Below, piece by piece: positions 35,883 to 44,076 of a stretch of DNA of 64,000 bases. A program made the position numbers and the translations under genes. Source of the stretch: SMYC01 sp965197495 (GTDB lineage Bacteria > Acidobacteriota > Vicinamibacteria > Marinacidobacterales > SMYC01). The stretch spans positions 372,001-436,000 of the forward strand of contig OZ240210.1 in the NCBI GenBank assembly GCA_965197495.1, given 5' to 3'. The notes below the pieces were generated by a model, which was not told the DNA's origin, did no database searches, and saw only the letters and a list, made by a program, of their open reading frames with translations. How positions within the stretch are numbered: position 1 is the stretch's first letter; each line of letters opens with the position of its first letter.

Positions 35883-36083
35883 CCTGAGACGCTTGCCCCG
35901 AAGCCCGGCTCGGAGCACACGATTCTCCTCTCGCAGGTAGTCAATCACATCCTGCTGTCGGCGGTTGACCCAGCCAGCCACAACGAGCCGTAAGAATTGC
36001 ACGTGGTACGTCATCATGGAGCTGAAGATAACACCCTCGGGCCAGACGATTGTAAAGCCCACGGCGGTACTTTCGACTGACAC
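35883..36083 (-). pseudogene. Rve-IS transposase N-terminus fused in frame to the TonB receptor
   Basis: Minus strand encodes MTYHVQFLRLVVAGWVNRRQ, DVIDYLREENRVLRAGLRGK, RLR: the first 44 codons of the rve-IS transposase. At 35882 it passes, still in frame, into the receptor signal peptide. The IS tip itself is absent. Confidence 0.8.
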
Positions 36084-36102
36084 TCCCGGCCGAAGGCATT
36101 TT

Positions 36103-36643
36103 TCATGATATGGATTGATCGGGAACGAGGCTGAAGCCGAGTCGGGTAGCTTTGCGTCGGAGATTACTCAGGAGGCGTTGCTGGTATTGCCTTTCATAGG
36201 CGTCCTGACCGAGCTCAATGAACTCCTCTCCAGTCGCAAGCATGCGGAAGTAGATGGTCGCTATTTTACGGGCGGTAGCTGTGATGGCCTTTGGAGCACC
36301 TCGTCGCGATCGGATTCGTCGATAGAAAGCGCCGAGCGCGGTTTGGGTATTGCGGACAGCGCACGCGGCGAGGCGAAAGAGTTTTGCAGCACGACTGGAG
36401 CTCATTGGGGTGGCCCGGCGAAAGATTCGACCAGCGGACTCCTTATTATTCGGTGCGAGAGCTAGCCATGAGGTGAAGTGCTTGTCACTTTTCCACGGGC
36501 TCATGTCGCAACCGGTTTCTCCTACGAGCTGCAGAACGGCATAGCTACCTAAGCCGGGAACCCTGGTTAGGTCCACCCCCGTGAGTCCCAATAGAGACTC
36601 AGCGAGCGGAAAGCGCGGCCCGTTGCCGCTACGCGCTCGCCGT
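36103..36643 (-). pseudogene. IS110-family transposase C-terminal fragment
   Basis: Reads VPGLGSYAVLQLVGETGCDM, WLALAPNNKESAGRI, RAAKLFRLAACAVRNTQTAL, GAFYRRIRSRRGAPKAITAT: the Transposase_20 (IS116/IS110/IS902) domain. The N-terminal DEDD nuclease half is missing, cut at the rve-IS end at 36648. Confidence 0.85.
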
Positions 36644-36647
36644 GTCC

Positions 36648-37011
36648 GTTGATTTATGGCCTATTTCAAAAGGGCCGAGTTTTGGCACAGGACGGGGTCA
36701 ACCGCCAGCAGCAGGATGTGATCGACTACCAGCAAGAGGAGAACCGTGTGCTCCGAGCCGAGCTTCGGGGCAAGCGTCTCAGGCTCTCGGACGACGAGCG
36801 GCGCAGGCTCGCGGTCAAGGCCCAGGCTTTGGGCCGCGAGGCGCTGGCCCAGATTGCGTCGGTTGCCCCTCGCCGAGCACGGTATCGCTCCTGCGCCGGA
36901 GCGGGGCAAGAGCATGTCGTGGAACACCTTCATCAAGGCTCATTGGGGCGCCATCGCTGCGACAGACCTGTTCACCGTCGAGGTTGTGAACCCGTTCGGG
37001 CTCGTCCGCTA
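36648..37011 (+). pseudogene. Rve-IS right tip joined to an internally deleted transposase
   Basis: 36648-36699 is the IS right tip. Directly after GACGGGGTC the transposase frame begins inside codon 16 (NRQQQDVIDYQQEENRVLRA), runs to QIASVA, loses about 90 codons, and resumes HGIAPAPERGKSMSW to DLFTVEVVNPFGLV before a stop at 37009-37011. A tip-to-interior join like this implies recombination between IS copies. Confidence 0.8.
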
Positions 37012-37017
37012 AGTTGT

Positions 37018-37135
37018 AGCGGCATCCCGGTGGCGGGGTCCGGCAGCAGCAGATTCGGCGCCTTGGTGTCCCCGAAGTTCGTAAAAAACTGTAGTCGCAG
37101 GGCGCCCTGCGTATAGCTCACCTTACGTACCCCAG
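37018..37135 (-). pseudogene. TonB-dependent receptor barrel fragment
   Basis: Minus strand reads KVSYTQGALRLQFFTNFGDT, then KAPNLLLPDPATGMPLQ, a beta-strand pattern usual in the barrel of carboxypeptidase-regulatory TonB-type receptors. About 35 codons only. Whether it is from the same receptor as 35331-35882 is unknown. Confidence 0.6.
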
Positions 37136-37240
37136 GTACGATCCTCGTTGGATATCGAACGGCCCGGTACCGCTGTGAACAAGCCCCCAGCGGGCATGTG
37201 GTACTGTTCGAAATCCTGGGGCGACACAAGGAGAACGTCC

Positions 37241-38386
37241 ATGGTCGAGTTTCTGGACCTAGAGGCAACGTTTAACAAAGCACTCGAAGAAGCTCTGCGC
37301 GACCTTGGCAAGGTCAACGTGCTCATAGCTGGCCGCACAGGGGTCGGCAAGAGCACGCTCATCAATAGCGTCTTTCAGGGCAGATTGGCCGCGACGGGCC
37401 AGGGCGAGCCGGTCACGCAGACGACACGTCTGATCTCGAAGGAAGGCATCCCGCTCGCGATCTGGGACACGCGAGGCTTGGAGATGTCCGATTTCCAAGA
37501 GACGCTCGGTGAGCTGAAACGGTTGATAGACAAACGGGCCAAGGAGTCAGACGCACGACACCACATTCACGTTGCGTGGCTGTGCCTGTATGAAGGTGGG
37601 AGCCGTGTCGAAGCTGCAGAGAGAGCCCTATGTAGGGAATTGGCACTGTCCATGCCGGTGATCGGCGTCATCACCAAAGCCCGTAGCGACGAGGGGTTCC
37701 GTGCGGAAGTGCAACGGCTGCTGCCAGAGGCCACGAATGTGGTCCGTGTGCGGGCGCTCGCCGAGGTTCTCGATGACGGCCATTCGCTGGAGCCAGTAGG
37801 GTTGACCGATCTGATCGAATTGACGGCGGCCGTACTTCCCGAGGGCCTCCGGCGCGCGTTTGTCGCGGCGCAGAAGGTATCGGTGCCGCACAAGACGCAG
37901 CACGCGCGCCGTGTCGTCGGGACTGCGGCGGCAGCCGCGGCCACTGCCGCCGCGGTCCCGATCCCATTCGCTGACGCCGCGATTCTGGTACCAATCCAGA
38001 TCAGCATGCTGGCCAGCATTTCCGTCGTCTTTGGGCTCGATACCTCCAAAGCATTTCTAAGTGCACTCGTGGCGACCGCGATCGGAACAGCAAGCACTAC
38101 CTTGGTGGGCAAGGCCATCGTCGCCTCTCTACTGAAGTTCATACCTGGCCCTGGGATGATCGTCGGCGGGGCAGTCTCGGCCGCCACGGCCGCTGCGTTG
38201 ACGACCGGGCTGGGCGAGATCTACATTGCCTCGCTCGTTTCTGCGTTCAAGAAGGCCGGCGGGGAGACGCCGGAGATCGATGCCGTGAAACAGGAATTCA
38301 CGAGACGGGTGAAGGCGGCGACGGAGGACCCTTTCATTGAGAAGTTCAAATCCAGGGCCAGAAAGTTTCTCGGCTTGAATCAGTGA
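37241..38386 (+). CDS. Era/YfjP-type GTPase with DUF697-like membrane tail
   Basis: 381 residues. G-domain: P-loop GRTGVGKSTLINSVF near residue 31, a switch threonine in TQTTRL, G3 DTRGLE, and G4 TKAR in VIGVITKARS (TKxR replacing the usual TKxD). After residue 225 two or three hydrophobic glycine/alanine-rich hairpins (TAAAVPIPFADAAILVPIQI, LKFIPGPGMIVGGAVSAATA) match the DUF697 tail, which inserts in membranes. The ATG at 37241 has AAGGAGA six bases upstream. DUF697 GTPases and EcsC proteins share membrane-hairpin features and are often found near each other; EcsC is encoded at 53.5 kb. Role in envelope stress is inference. Confidence 0.85.
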   Translation: MVEFLDLEATFNKALEEALRDLGKVNVLIAGRTGVGKSTLINSVFQGRLAATGQGEPVTQTTRLISKEGIPLAIWDTRGLEMSDFQETLGELKRLIDKRAKESDARHHIHVAWLCLYEGGSRVEAAERALCRELALSMPVIGVITKARSDEGFRAEVQRLLPEATNVVRVRALAEVLDDGHSLEPVGLTDLIELTAAVLPEGLRRAFVAAQKVSVPHKTQHARRVVGTAAAAAATAAAVPIPFADAAILVPIQISMLASISVVFGLDTSKAFLSALVATAIGTASTTLVGKAIVASLLKFIPGPGMIVGGAVSAATAAALTTGLGEIYIASLVSAFKKAGGETPEIDAVKQEFTRRVKAATEDPFIEKFKSRARKFLGLNQ

Positions 38387-38554
38387 GCACGCAGGGTTTT
38401 CGGCCTGCAGTCCGGCAGCGTTTCCCGGCTGCCACCGACCGGCGCCGGTTGTTTAAAGGTTGTACTGGAGAAGACCGAGGACCCAGAGCGGTTCAGGAAC
38501 CTAGCCACCGAAGCATCCGCAGCGGAAGGACGACGTACGACGACCGACGCTGGA

Positions 38555-38735
38555 TTGGAACAGCTTCCGGGCAATGATGTAGCGGGAGTAGTCGTCCAGG
38601 ACCGTGGACAGGTAATACCAATCCCAGCCGATCACTCGGAAGTAGGTGAAGTCAGTCTGCCAGAGCTCGTTGACCCGCCGGGTCGGATGCTGGAATCGAT
38701 CCTTCGCCGACAGGAGGATATAGGCCGGGCTGGTG
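38555..38735 (-). pseudogene. Rve integrase core fragment (IS3/IS481 type)
   Basis: Minus strand reads ITSPAYILLSAKDRFQHPTR, VNELWQTDFTYFRVIGW, DWYYLSTVLDDYSRYIIA: the first Asp and the DDYSR region of an IS3-type OrfB. Bounded on the upstream side by a CCTTCTATTTGTTCGTCCGC tip (38754). Confidence 0.8.
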
Positions 38736-38875
38736 ATTAGATCGCACCTGTGCCTTCTATTTGTTCGTCCGCGCGCACCGACGACACGCTGCTTGAGTCC
38801 GACCCGCTCGGAACGGCTGCGGGCGCACATCCGGTCATCGACCCTCCACAGGCCGATGTCGAGCTCGACGTACTT

Positions 38876-38973
38876 CGGCAGCCTCTGGCTCGGCAGCGTC
38901 CGGCTCAGCAGCGTCCGGCTCGGCAGCCTCTGGCTTAGCAGCCTCCGGCTCGGCAACCTCCAGCTCGGCAGCG
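38876..38973. repeat. 15-bp tandem repeat, about 6.5 copies
   Basis: CGGCAGCCTCTGGCT and variants (CGGCAGCGTCCGGCT, CAGCAGCGTCCGGCT, TAGCAGCCTCCGGCT, CGGCAACCTCCAGCT) follow in register. The 15-bp period would encode a five-residue repeat (minus strand SQRLP/SRTLP), but the plus-strand frame contains a stop, so it is probably decayed. It abuts the IS110 fragment. Confidence 0.85.
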
Positions 38974-38974
38974 T

Positions 38975-39300
38975 AAGTGCGCTGGCATTGAGCACGAGCT
39001 CAAGGCGCTCGCCAAGCAGCTTCCTGAGGTGCAACGACTTCTCACCATTCCCGGCATCGGACTTTTGACCGCGACCGCCATCGTCGGCTTCGTTGGGGAT
39101 CTGCGCCGCTTCCCATCGGGACGCCGCTTCTCGAGTTACCTCGGCCTCGTTCCCAAAGAGAACTCCAGTGGTGACATTCGCCGCCTCGGGCGCATCACCA
39201 AGCGTGGCGACTCCTACCTCCGTACGCTCCTCACGCAGGGCGGACGCGCCGTGCTCCGAGCGGCCAACGTCAGCAAGAGCCCGCCCGACAAGCTCCGCGC
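38975..39300 (+). pseudogene. IS110-family transposase C-terminal fragment
   Basis: Reads VQRLLTIPGIGLLTATAIVG, FVGDLRRFPSGRRFSSYLGL, VPKENSSGDIRRLGRITKRG, DSYLRTLLTQGGRAVLRAAN. Same domain as 36103-36643 but a different element. Ends at a rve-IS tip. Confidence 0.85.
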
Positions 39301-39305
39301 CTGGC

Positions 39306-39361
39306 CCTCTGTGCCAAAACTCGGCCCTTTTGAAATAGACCGTAAAATCAGCAGCTTAGTG
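39306..39361 (+). repeat. Solo left end of the rve-type IS
   Basis: CTGTGCCAAAACTCGGCCCT to CAGCAGCTTAGT; the outermost GACCCCGTC is lost. It joins IS110 and IS1634 debris. Confidence 0.8.
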
Positions 39362-39760
39362 GCTATGGTGCGCTCCCGTGAACGGCTTGGCGAGTTGCTA
39401 CGTTTCTACCATCGGGAAGCCGCATGGAGTATTTTGACCTCACGGGCAAGAAAAACAAACTGCAGATCGTGTTCGGCTTACTGTGTGAGCGTAATGGTCG
39501 GCCGGTCGGGGTAGAGGTGTTCGACGGCAACACCGGAGATCCCGCAACACTGGGGAGCCAAATTCGCAAAGTCCGAGAACGTTTTGAGCTTGACAATATC
39601 GTCTTCGTAGGTGACCGAGGGATGATCACCGAAGCTCGGATTCGCGAGGAACTTCGACCAGAGGAAGGTCTCGAGTGGATCAGCTCACTTCGTGCCCCGC
39701 AGATTCAGCGACTTGCAAAAGACGGAATGCTACAGCCTTCTCTGTTCGATGAGGTCGACC
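39362..39760 (+). pseudogene. IS1634-family transposase internal fragment
   Basis: Reads YFDLTGKKNKLQIVFGLLCE, RNGRPVGVEVFDGNTGDPAT, LGSQIRKVRERFELDNIVFV, GDRGMITEARIREEL, the central part with the GDRGM block. The N- and C-terminal regions are missing, and the upstream piece (39362-39423) is out of frame. Bounded by rve-IS left ends on both sides. Confidence 0.85.
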
Positions 39761-39816
39761 TCGTCCTGTGCCAAAACTCGGCCCTTTTGAAATAGCCCAT
39801 AAATCAGCAGCTTAGT
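39761..39816 (+). repeat. Solo left end of the rve-type IS
   Basis: CGTCCTGTGCCAAAACTCGG to CAGCAGCTTAGT. The 94-bp MITE follows directly, as at 5568-5737 but in opposite MITE orientation. Confidence 0.85.
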
Positions 39817-39910
39817 TGTGCTCCGCAAAAAATCGATCCAGCGTTGATTGCGCGTTTTAGACCTGGTATGGTCGGCCGCTTCTGGCCGTTCTTCTTTTTT
39901 GCGGATCACA
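39817..39910. mobile_element. 94-bp MITE (complete copy, orientation B)
   Basis: TGTGCTCCGCAAAAAATCGA ... to TTTTTTGCGGATCACA; the reverse complement matches 5644-5737 over its whole length. It is followed by an inverted-repeat arm tail (39911-39960, CATGATTGCGTCGTTTGTTC). Confidence 0.85.
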
Positions 39911-39960
39911 ACCATGCCAGCATGATTGCGTCGTTTGTTCGCGCTCTCATTTCTCAACAA

Positions 39961-40286
39961 TGTCAAGGCTGGACCGGCGTGCTCATGACCGAGATTTTAG
40001 CTTACATTGCCAACCAAGCTAGACACCTCTAATCCGAAATGTCCCGGCACGCCCGTCCTGAGTTCGTTTGTGTTTTTGGACATGACGGGGTCTATGCTTG
40101 AGATGGGTGCAGGTACATCTCCCGGTAGCTCTGCTCAATGGTTGTCGCGGGTCCCACCGTCCACGCCGCGTTGACTGCTCGCTTGTAACGTTGCCAGTGG
40201 GTCAGTTTCGGCACAGGACGGGTAGCTCTCGGTCAGCTAGTTTTTCGTCAACTTGACCGTACCCTTGGATATAATCCCCGAACAGG
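39961..40286. other. Non-coding debris with an IS tip
   Basis: 40052-40092 holds GAGTTCGTTTGTGTTTTTGG and GACGGGGTC, the tip family of 8025. Near 40205 CAGTTTCGGCACAGGACGGG is a degenerate rve-IS tip. No gene in the stretch; the promoter of the barrel protein must be near its end. Confidence 0.55.
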
Positions 40287-40835
40287 ATGAGCCAATTCGT
40301 CACCAGTCGAGTGGCGCGCGGCGCCGCTGTCGTCGTTGTCTTTCTAGCGCTTTGGTCGCGGCCTGCGGACGCCGGCGACGCATTTCTCCGGGGCGGCGTA
40401 ATTTTCGCGCCACGGGATATCGGTTTCGCAGGACGCTGGCGCGCGGCGTTCGGATCCGACTACCCGGTGAATTTCGAAGAGACCGTCTACGTCGGGTTCG
40501 AGTTCCAGACATCGGTCTATCGCGAAGTCGCCGACTCGGAGCGCACCGCGATCGTGTTCCCTGGAAACGGGTTCATCAACGTGAAGTACAAGTCGGGCAA
40601 CATCGGTGCTCGCCTCTACGGTGGGGGCGGTCTGGGCGTCATCAACACGTTCGTGCTGCTGTCGGGAGGCAACGACTGGCAGAGCGATTTCGGATGGCAC
40701 GTGATGGGCGGCGTCGAACTCGACCGGTTCAGCATCGAACTCCAGTTGCAGCGGCCGTTCAGCTCCGACGCTTCGCTCATCAACCATTTCGGCTCCGAGA
40801 TGACGTACGCGGTCTACGCCGGGTTTGTCTGGTAG
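40287..40835 (+). CDS. Small outer-membrane beta-barrel protein
   Basis: 182 residues with a signal peptide (hydrophobic GAAVVVVFLALW, cleavage after ADA near residue 29). The mature part alternates strands rich in Gly and aromatic residues (YVGFEFQTSVYREV, ARLYGGGGLGVINTFVLLS, FGWHVMGGVEL) and ends AVYAGFVW with the C-terminal aromatic expected by the BAM complex. Short ACAGGA precedes the ATG. Reads as an 8-stranded barrel of the OmpA/OmpW size class. Function unknown. Intact, 5 bases upstream of the next IS copy. Confidence 0.75.
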   Translation: MSQFVTSRVARGAAVVVVFLALWSRPADAGDAFLRGGVIFAPRDIGFAGRWRAAFGSDYPVNFEETVYVGFEFQTSVYREVADSERTAIVFPGNGFINVKYKSGNIGARLYGGGGLGVINTFVLLSGGNDWQSDFGWHVMGGVELDRFSIELQLQRPFSSDASLINHFGSEMTYAVYAGFVW

Positions 40836-40840
40836 CGATG

Positions 40841-42276
40841 ACCCCGTCCTGTGCCAAAACTCGGCCCTTTTGAAATAGGCCATAAATCAGCAGCTTAGAG
40901 TCTGTGTTTGCGACCGGGTCAAGGGCCGTGGGCTTTACAATCGTCTGTCCCGAGGGTGTTATCTTCGGATCTATCATGACGTACCATGTGCAATTCTTAC
41001 TGCTCGTTCTAGCTGGCTGGGTCAACCGCCAGCAGCAGGATGTGCTCGACTATCTGCAAGAGGAGAACCGTGTGCTCCGAGCCGGGCTTCGGGGCAAGCG
41101 TCTCAAGCTCTCTGACGACGACCGTCGTAGGCTCGCCGTCAAGGCCCAGGCTTTAGGCCGCGAGGCGCTGGCCCAGATTGCGTCGGTTGCCACACCCGCT
41201 ACGCTTCTGCGCTGGTACCGCTACCTCATCGCAGCCAAGTACGATGGCAGCAAGAACCGGAGCCCAGGCCGACCTCCGACGGCGAAGGATATCCGTGAGC
41301 TCATTGTGCGCGTGGCGCGAGAGAACCCGACGTGGGGATATACGCGCCTGCGGGGCGCACTCAAGAACCTAGGACATGAACTCGGACGCAACACCATCAA
41401 GAGGCTCCTCGCCGAGCACGGTATCGCTCCTGCGCCGGAGCGGGGCAAGAGCATGTCGTGGAGCACCTTCCTCAAGGCTCATTGGGGCGCTATCGCTGCG
41501 ACAGACCTGTTCACCGTCGAGGTTGTGAACCCGTTCGGGCTCGTCCGCTACCATGTCCTGTTTGTCATCGATATCGCCACTCGCTGCGTGTGCATCGGTG
41601 GGATGACCTCGGACCCCAACGGGGAGTGGATGAAGCAGGTGGCAAGAAACCTCACTGACATGTGGGATGGTTTCCTCCTTGGCAAGCGATACCTCATCCA
41701 CGACCGGGACCCGCTATTCACCGAGGCAGTACGTGGGCTGTTGAGAGATTCAGGCGTGAAGCCCCTCCGCCTTCCCGCTAATAGTCCGAATCTGAACGCA
41801 TACGCGGAAAGATTCGTTCTCTCCATACGTCGAGAGTGTCTCGACCGCTTCGTACCTCTCAGTGAGCGACACCTGCGGACAGCGATAACCGAATACGTAG
41901 TGCACTATCACACAGAACGGAACCACCAAGGTCTCGGCAACGAGCTCATCACACCTCTGCCGGCAAGCGCGAATGACGCTGGCCCCATCGTGTCGCGAGA
42001 GCGACTTGGGGGCATTCTCAACTACTACTGCCGTGCCGCGTAGATGGTCGCCGGCGACGGTAGCCCCTTGGTGGGCCCGCTCGGCGTAGCGTGAAAACAG
42101 CTTCAGGCACACGCTTCGATATTCGCTCTCGACTAGGTGGTCATCTGCATGGTGACGACCCGCCCGCCCAAGACGATTGTAAAGCCCACGGCCCTTGGCC
42201 CGGTCGCAAACACAGACACTAAGTTGCTGATTTATGGCCTATTTCAAAAGGGCCGAGTTTTGGCACAGGACGGGGT
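40841..42276 (+). mobile_element. Rve-type insertion sequence, copy 1
   Basis: 1436 bp with about 75-bp imperfect terminal inverted repeats (ACCCCGTCCTGTGCCAAAAC / GTTTTGGCACAGGACGGGGT). Copy 2 at 59117-60552 has exactly the same length. Flanks differ and I see no clear target duplication. Confidence 0.92.
40976..42043 (+). CDS. Rve-type DDE transposase, copy 1
   Basis: 355 residues. An N-terminal helix-turn-helix region (QQDVLDYLQEENRVLRAGLR, then ALAQIASVATPATLLRWYR) is followed by the integrase core: D in AATDLFTVEV, D in HDRDPLFTEA, E in NLNAYAERFVLS, and the C-terminal HTERNHQGLGNEL block. The ATG at 40976 (MTYHVQFLL) matches that of copy 2; the longer frame from 40904 lies in the terminal repeat. 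Intact and highly similar to copy 2; IS481/IS3-like superfamily. It can potentially act on all solo ends in the window. Confidence 0.9.
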   Translation: MTYHVQFLLLVLAGWVNRQQQDVLDYLQEENRVLRAGLRGKRLKLSDDDRRRLAVKAQALGREALAQIASVATPATLLRWYRYLIAAKYDGSKNRSPGRPPTAKDIRELIVRVARENPTWGYTRLRGALKNLGHELGRNTIKRLLAEHGIAPAPERGKSMSWSTFLKAHWGAIAATDLFTVEVVNPFGLVRYHVLFVIDIATRCVCIGGMTSDPNGEWMKQVARNLTDMWDGFLLGKRYLIHDRDPLFTEAVRGLLRDSGVKPLRLPANSPNLNAYAERFVLSIRRECLDRFVPLSERHLRTAITEYVVHYHTERNHQGLGNELITPLPASANDAGPIVSRERLGGILNYYCRAA

Positions 42277-42389
42277 CGGACTCAAGCAGTGCTTCCGCCA
42301 TTAAGTGTTGGTAAGATGACGCTAAGACTTTACGGTGCATTAAATTACAGCCAAAATAGCGCTCACGACCTTCGCTGCGTGCTAAATAG

Positions 42390-43788
42390 GGTCAAGTCTT
42401 AATTTTCCTGTCAAATCTCCGTACGGTTCCCCGCGCTCGGTTAAGCTGCTGATTCCTCCGACGTGCCTTGCGGGAGAAGCTCGTTGCGAAGCTCCTCGAC
42501 TTTCCTAGCGGCGAAGACATCCATCCTCACGCCGCGCCATTTGTTTGCGACGGCCAAGAGCACAGCGAACGAGAGTTTCATCGCGGCCTCCTCGGTGAAG
42601 AAGTGAGGAATGACCTTTGTGCGACGTTTGTGCTCTCCGAACGTGCGCTCAAGTAGATTCGACGTGCGAAGCCTTTTGTGATGCGCCGCAGGAAGGCGTA
42701 GCGCCTGAAGACACGCTTCGAGGGTCTCTTCCATGCACTTCATCGCGCTCGGGAATCGTTGACGGTACCGAGCGATCACCTCCCGACCCTTCTTCAGCCC
42801 TTGCTCGTAGCTGTTCGCATGGAACGACTCAAGGATGGCCGCCTTGAGTTCGTCGCGCACTTCCTTCGGAGCCTTGCCCAGGATGTTCTCGAGGCGGTGC
42901 TTCTGGCAACGTTGCTTGAGGCTTCGAGGGAAGACCTCTGCGATCGCTTTGAGCACTCCAGGATTCCCGTCCGTCACGATGAGCAACGGCTCCCTCATTC
43001 CTCGGGCCACCATCTCCTGCAAAAACCCCTTCCAGTTCTCGTAGGATTCTCGGTTGCCGACACCGATATGAAGAAGAACTCGCGTCCCATCAGCGCGATA
43101 GCCGGTCGCAACGAGGATGGGCTCTTTCCTCTCCGCTCCTTGGTGGTAGCGCAGGTACGTGCCGTCGAGCTCGAGATACAACAGCTTCTCGTTCGAGAGA
43201 TCCCGTTTTCGAAACGCCTCGAAATCCTCCGACAGACACCGTGTGACCCGGCTCACCACCGACTTCGAGACACCCGTGCCGCTCAGCACGTCCGCGAACG
43301 TCGCCTCAATGTCACGCGTCGACATCCCGTGGACGTACATCCGCGCGATCAGTTCATCGAGTTTCTCGGTCCGGCTCACGTAGGCGTCGAGAATCTTTGA
43401 CTGAAACACCTTCTCTGTTTCTCGTACCTGCGGCACTTGCACCGTTACCGCTCCCTCGCCCGTGAGGACCCGATGCGACTCATACCCGTTGCGTCGTCCC
43501 TTCTCCTTCGTCGTTGCCGGAGCGTTCTCATAGTAGTTTCGACCCAACGCCTCCGTCACCTCGCGCTCCAACGCATATTGAAGCATCATCTGAGCTCCCG
43601 ACCGGACGATCTCCGAGAGATTCATCTTCCCAAATACCAGTCGTTCCTCGAACTGCTTGAGCAATCGCTGACTCGGTAGTACCTTTCCCATGATGTATGG
43701 TTCTCCTTTTCTGTCCCCATGACGGGGACGGGTTTGAGCTGGGGAACCATACATCGTTTTTCTTTGACAGGAATCTTAAGACATCACC
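42390..43788 (-). mobile_element. IS256-family insertion sequence with 8-bp target duplication
   Basis: 1399 bp. Terminal repeats run GGTCAAGTCTTAATTTTCCT and, inverted at the right, GGTGATGTCTTAAGATTCCT (imperfect). CTAAATAG flanks both sides (42382-42389 and 43789-43796). The 8-bp duplication is that expected for the family and shows simple transposition into the MITE. Confidence 0.92.
42441..43691 (-). CDS. IS256-family transposase
   Basis: 416 residues from MGKVLPSQRLLKQFEERL. N-terminal ALGRNYYENAP and RRNGYESHRVLTG; DDE residues in LYLELDGTYLRYH, LIVTDGNPGVLKAI and SNLLERTFGEHKRRTKVIP; CQKHRLENILGK carries the C..H motif. Start at 43691 is the methionine with GGAGAA upstream (rather than the frame opening at 43754). 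Intact; different subgroup from 9144-10352. Confidence 0.93.
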   Translation of the reverse strand: MGKVLPSQRLLKQFEERLVFGKMNLSEIVRSGAQMMLQYALEREVTEALGRNYYENAPATTKEKGRRNGYESHRVLTGEGAVTVQVPQVRETEKVFQSKILDAYVSRTEKLDELIARMYVHGMSTRDIEATFADVLSGTGVSKSVVSRVTRCLSEDFEAFRKRDLSNEKLLYLELDGTYLRYHQGAERKEPILVATGYRADGTRVLLHIGVGNRESYENWKGFLQEMVARGMREPLLIVTDGNPGVLKAIAEVFPRSLKQRCQKHRLENILGKAPKEVRDELKAAILESFHANSYEQGLKKGREVIARYRQRFPSAMKCMEETLEACLQALRLPAAHHKRLRTSNLLERTFGEHKRRTKVIPHFFTEEAAMKLSFAVLLAVANKWRGVRMDVFAARKVEELRNELLPQGTSEESAA

Positions 43789-43860
43789 CTAAATAGAGCG
43801 TAAGCGCCTTTTTTACAAAGGGATGCGTACACATCACCAACAGCAAACAGCGCAAGCACC

Positions 43861-44052
43861 CGCAAGAATCACCACGGCAGTCGCTCGAAACGCGAAACCG
43901 AAGTCGCCGCACTCTCCTACACCTTGTGCGAAACCGCAAAGCTGCGCAACGTTGAGCCCAGAGCCTACCTGATCCAGGCAGCCTACGCCGACATCGAACA
44001 TCCTGGAACGATCATACTCCCCGACGTGCTACACGACGACTCCGCCGCGTAG
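43861..44052 (+). pseudogene. IS66 TnpC C-terminal fragment
   Basis: Reads RKNHHGSRSKRETEVAALSY, TLCETAKLRNVEPRAYLIQA and ends SAA at the stop 44050-44052. The GSRS...GTEVAALFYSL...VEPRAYL pattern is the IS66 TnpC C-terminal domain. N-terminus cut by the MITE at 43860. Confidence 0.85.
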
Positions 44053-44076
44053 CTTCCCCTACCGCTCGACTCGTTT

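Larger units (their letters stand above)
42288..43860. mobile_element. 166-bp MITE, second copy, interrupted by IS256-family element
   Basis: 42288-42389 and 43789-43860 rejoin to the reverse complement of the MITE at 5314-5479 once the IS256-family element and one 8-bp duplication are removed. Confidence 0.85.
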
